Shown: positions 5,354 to 7,816 of the stretch, piece by piece
Layout of the letters: each line of letters opens with the position of its first letter
Numbering within the stretch: position 1 is the first letter of the stretch
Source: Syntrophales bacterium
GTDB taxonomy: Bacteria; Desulfobacterota; Syntrophia; Syntrophales; UBA2210
Direction of reading: 5' to 3'
DNA: 7,816 nt
Assembly: GCA_028715865.1 (NCBI GenBank)
Contig: JAQUQY010000063.1
Coordinates: 1-7,816, forward strand
The notes under the pieces: model-generated
What the model saw: only the letters and a program-made list of their open reading frames with translations
Database searches by the model: none
Told to the model about the DNA's origin: nothing
Made by a program: the position numbers and the translations under genes

Positions 5354-6570
5354 GTCTTATCCCCCGAAAAAATCCGGCCGACCAGACTTGATGCCCAGGC
5401 AAGAAGCCGCGTGTCGTCCAGGCGCCGTCCCATCACCTGTATGGAAAGCCCGGTCTCCACCCCCAGAAGCCGCCCCGGCAGATTAAGGGCAGGCTGGCCC
5501 GTCACGTTCGCCGGAAGGGCTAAACGGCACATGTCGTAGAGCCCGGCAATGTTTTCCGCCTTGCCTTCCATATGCTTCATCCCGCATGTGGGCAGGACCA
5601 GGAAATCCACGCTTTCATAGAGCTTATCCATCGCCTCCAGCAGGCGGGACCTGACGCGGCAGGCCTTTTCAAAGGCGCCGTAGTTTTCAAACTGGAACCA
5701 GGCTCCCTGGAACAGCAGTGTTTTCAGCATTGTTCCGAAAGACTCACCCCTGGACCTCAGGTACATGTCATTCCAGTCCTTAGCGCCCCCGGCCCGGTGA
5801 CCGTAGCGTACACCGTCGAATTTCCCGGCACATGACGAGGCTTCCACAGAGCCTATTACTTGATGAACTGTGGCGAAAAGATCGAATTCCCCGAAGCTGA
5901 GCTCATTAATGGCGCATCCCGCTTCTTTAAGGCGGCCGACGCACTTGCCGAATTCATCAAGCTCTCTGGAATCAAGTAGATTCGATGCCTCACTTATCAC
6001 CCCCAGGCGAAAGTTTTCGCCTTTTCCACTCGCGACATCGCTGAAATCCGGCATATCCACGGAGAGAGAGTAATCCCGGCCGTCGTCACCGGCGGTGACG
6101 GAGAGAACCTCCAGAATGTCTTCAGGGCGGCCCGCCGTGAAGCCGACGCTCTCCATGGATGGAACAAGGCCGATGACACCAAGGCGCGAGACAATTCCGA
6201 AGCTCGGCTTGAATCCCGCGAGGCCCGCCCTGGCCGCAATTATTCTTGATTCTCCCATAATGTCCACAACCACGGAGAGGTCCGCCTCACCCTCCGCTAC
6301 GGCCGACCCCGACGTGTCCATGTCCACGCCAAGCCCCAGCTCATTCATGAATGTATTTCCCCTTATATGGGCGCCGGCGCTTTTCAGGCGCTCCACGACG
6401 GTGGCGTCTTCCAGGGCGATGAATCCTTCCAGAGCCCGGGATCCCGCTTCTGAAGGCCACTCCCTAGCCGCGATGGAAGGATGGAGCGCTATCCTCATTC
6501 CCTGGAGCTTTCCTTCCCCTGATGACGGGAAAGGCGACTCGTTGAGGTAGGCGAAATAATCTGTGTTCAT
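5350..6570 (-). CDS. GatA-like protein lacking the amidase catalytic triad
   Basis: The 406 residues are homologous to GatA, the glutaminase that supplies ammonia to GatB. Matches include ATVVERLKSAGA (56-67), GFKPSFGIVSRLG (119-131), SSCAGKFDGVRYGHR (245-259), RSRGESFG (272-279) and VDFLVLPT (321-328), plus the C-terminal LPANVTGQPALNLP region. GatA is normally about 485 residues. Here roughly 50 N-terminal residues are missing and some 20 are deleted just before the cis-serine. Aligning by eye, the catalytic Lys (IAIKDN) becomes His30, the cis-Ser of GGSSGGSA falls at Asp83, and the nucleophilic Ser of DTGGSIR becomes Glu107 (DIMGESR, 103-109). No GGSSGG or GGSIR string occurs in any frame, so a frameshift does not explain it. 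The start has GAGGAG five bases upstream, and the stop overlaps gatB. The frame is intact, which argues against recent decay. Probably a non-hydrolysing structural partner of GatB. Confidence 0.85.
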   Translation of the reverse strand: MNTDYFAYLNESPFPSSGEGKLQGMRIALHPSIAAREWPSEAGSRALEGFIALEDATVVERLKSAGAHIRGNTFMNELGLGVDMDTSGSAVAEGEADLSVVVDIMGESRIIAARAGLAGFKPSFGIVSRLGVIGLVPSMESVGFTAGRPEDILEVLSVTAGDDGRDYSLSVDMPDFSDVASGKGENFRLGVISEASNLLDSRELDEFGKCVGRLKEAGCAINELSFGEFDLFATVHQVIGSVEASSCAGKFDGVRYGHRAGGAKDWNDMYLRSRGESFGTMLKTLLFQGAWFQFENYGAFEKACRVRSRLLEAMDKLYESVDFLVLPTCGMKHMEGKAENIAGLYDMCRLALPANVTGQPALNLPGRLLGVETGLSIQVMGRRLDDTRLLAWASSLVGRIFSGDKT

Positions 6571-6575
6571 TACAG

Positions 6576-6581
6576 CTCCTC
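6576..6581 (-). promoter_or_regulatory. Ribosome binding site of the gatA-like gene
   Basis: GAGGAG on the minus strand, five bases before ATG 6568-6570, in the 33-base gap after the aspS-gatC stop. It confirms that the short N-terminus of the GatA homologue is a genuine start and not an annotation artefact. Confidence 0.75.
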
Positions 6582-6603
6582 GCGATGCCGATTCGGGTTT
6601 TTC

Positions 6604-7816
6604 CTATTCAAGAATGCTCGCCACTTTAAAGAAATCTCCCTTCATTGACGGCGCGTTTTTAAAGAGATCCCTCCCTTCAACTCCCTCGTGACGCCTCGCC
6701 GTCGCGCCTTCTCGCAGGCGGTTTGCCCCGACCGGCAGGACTGAAAAAAGCGGGTCTTCATTCCCCGCGGCGGCTTCTACAATCTCTGCCATGGAGCGAG
6801 CTTCGTCGAGAGCCTCTTCAATGGAGGACCTTTCCGACTCATCCAGGGCTATTCGCGACACCCATGAAAGGGAGTCGATGAGGCTTGATTCCTCATTCAT
6901 CCCCGGAAGACTTCCCGCCGCCTCAGCCCCTGACAGATCCAGTTCCGCCAGCTGTTCCCGGGCCACCGTTGAGGGGGCGCCCGTAAGGGGGCAGAAGGCA
7001 CTCCTGTTCTTGGGAAAAGCGATTACGTCACGAATTGAAGGTGCTCCAAGGATCATGGAAACTACACGGTCCATTCCCAGGGCAAGGCCTCCATGGGGCG
7101 GGATTCCGTAATCGAAGGCGCGGAGGAAAAAACCGAATTTTTCCTCTACCTCATCACGCGACAGGCCGAGGGCTCTGAAGATCCTGTTCTGCAGATCCTT
7201 GCCGTTGATGCGGATACTGCCGCCGCCAAGCTCTTCGCCGTTGACAACAAGGTCATAGGCCCGGGAGCGAAGGGCAAGAAGATCCTCCCGGTTCCCCGGA
7301 TCGAAATCCGTCCGGTCCGGCGCCGTAAAGGGATGGTGGCTCGATGTGATGCCTTGATCGGTGGCTTCGAAGAGTGGAAAATCAGTAATCCAAAGGGGGC
7401 TGAATGTGTCCGGGGGAATCAGGTTGAGGCGGTCGGCCAGGTGAAGACGGAGCTTGCCCAGTACGGAGGTGACCACATCGGGCGAAGGATCGGCTATCAT
7501 TACAATCACATCGCCATCGTGCGCGTTGAAGCGTTCCAGAATCTCCCTTTTTTCCTTTTCACTAAAGAACTGGACAATGTTTGAATCGAGGGACCCTTCG
7601 GTTACACGCATCCAGGTCATGCCCTTGCCCCCCAGGGCCGGCACTATCTGTTTGGCGTATTCATTCTGAAGGACGTTCTTGCTCAGCTCCTCCGATTTGC
7701 CCGCGATGGTCAGACCCTTGATGATTCCTCCCCGCTGCAGCACCTGTTTGAAGATGCTGTAGGAGGTGTCACGAAAAATAGAGGTGGCGTCCGTGAACAT
7801 GAGACCGAAGCGCAGG
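6604..7816 (-). CDS. Aspartyl-tRNA synthetase fused to a C-terminal GatC domain (5' end outside the window)
   Basis: The frame is open to the window edge; the first visible codons (LRFGLMFTD) match the AspRS segment before FRDT, so roughly the first 280 to 300 residues are missing. Visible in order, counting from Met at 7800: the bacterial GAD insertion (about 15-125), FPLFE (141-145), HHPFT (155-159), NGEELGGGSIRI (187-198), PPHGGLALGMDR (234-245, class II motif 3) and AFPKNRSAFCPLTGAPS (261-277). AspRS normally ends near residue 290. A short linker follows, then about 93 residues that match GatC: LSWVSRIALDESE (311-323), a helical region, LREG (362-365), then KNAPSMKGDFFKV (381-393). GatC normally belts GatA to GatB. 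The fusion suggests a non-discriminating AspRS making Asp-tRNA(Asn) for transamidation; the discriminating residues lie outside the window. Stop TAG at 6604-6606; gatA starts 33 bases later. Confidence 0.93.
   Translation of the reverse strand, partial: LRFGLMFTDATSIFRDTSYSIFKQVLQRGGIIKGLTIAGKSEELSKNVLQNEYAKQIVPALGGKGMTWMRVTEGSLDSNIVQFFSEKEKREILERFNAHDGDVIVMIADPSPDVVTSVLGKLRLHLADRLNLIPPDTFSPLWITDFPLFEATDQGITSSHHPFTAPDRTDFDPGNREDLLALRSRAYDLVVNGEELGGGSIRINGKDLQNRIFRALGLSRDEVEEKFGFFLRAFDYGIPPHGGLALGMDRVVSMILGAPSIRDVIAFPKNRSAFCPLTGAPSTVAREQLAELDLSGAEAAGSLPGMNEESSLIDSLSWVSRIALDESERSSIEEALDEARSMAEIVEAAAGNEDPLFSVLPVGANRLREGATARRHEGVEGRDLFKNAPSMKGDFFKVASILE

Noticed and set aside
5350..6570. GatA motif loss as a frameshift or pseudogene artefact
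   Set aside because: The frame is uninterrupted, homology continues on both sides of the altered motifs in the same frame, no GGSSGG or GGSIR is found in the other frames, and the gene has proper translation signals.
6898..6900. Internal ATG that could start a separate GatC
   Set aside because: The frame is continuous with AspRS and no well-spaced ribosome binding site precedes this ATG, so a fusion is the simpler reading.
1..7816. CRISPR array, tRNA or rRNA genes
   Set aside because: No regularly spaced direct repeats, no cloverleaf and no recognisable rRNA segment were seen on either strand.

Overview
The window reads as a stretch of chromosome from an anaerobic, probably Desulfobacterota-like (deltaproteobacterial, sulfate-reducing or syntrophic) bacterium. 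This is inferred from gene content: a split B12-dependent acyl-CoA mutase with its MeaB chaperone, an AspRS-GatC fusion, and strong AAGGAGG ribosome binding sites. No marker here fixes the taxon. All convincing genes lie on the minus strand, so transcription runs from high to low coordinates.

Right part (7816 to 3920), translation block: the C-terminal two thirds of aspartyl-tRNA synthetase fused in frame to a GatC domain, then a GatA homologue, then GatB. The last two overlap by ATGA. The GatA homologue keeps the amidase fold landmarks and the C-terminal region but has lost all three residues of the Ser-cisSer-Lys triad and about 70 residues of sequence. GatB keeps the acidic and histidine residues assigned to its tRNA-aspartate kinase site but lacks the near-universal HDYRYF(P)EPD segment. 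The block looks like a GatCAB whose glutaminase half is dead, physically tied to AspRS.

Middle (3919 to 3587): 333 bases without a gene. They hold a plausible sigma70 promoter for the next operon and, directly upstream of its -35 box, two abutting 12-base palindromic blocks that look like operators.

Left part (3568 to 219), mutase operon: meaB (GTPase chaperone), a 121-base gap with a tiny possible leader ORF, the large (substrate-binding) subunit of an adenosylcobalamin-dependent acyl-CoA mutase, the small B12-binding subunit, and a very strong, near symmetric terminator hairpin. Both mutase subunits depart from methylmalonyl-CoA mutase at positions normally invariant: Tyr89 to Leu, His244 to Asn and a rewritten MTMNG segment in the large subunit; DxHxxG to ExHxxG in the small one. 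Arg207, which binds the free carboxylate, is kept. The enzyme is therefore probably a mutase for a different, likely bulkier, carboxylated acyl-CoA and not a methylmalonyl-CoA mutase.

Left edge (1 to 218): no convincing gene. It contains three small AT-rich stem-loops and perhaps the last codons of a plus-strand gene, for which the hairpin at 219-262 could also serve as terminator.
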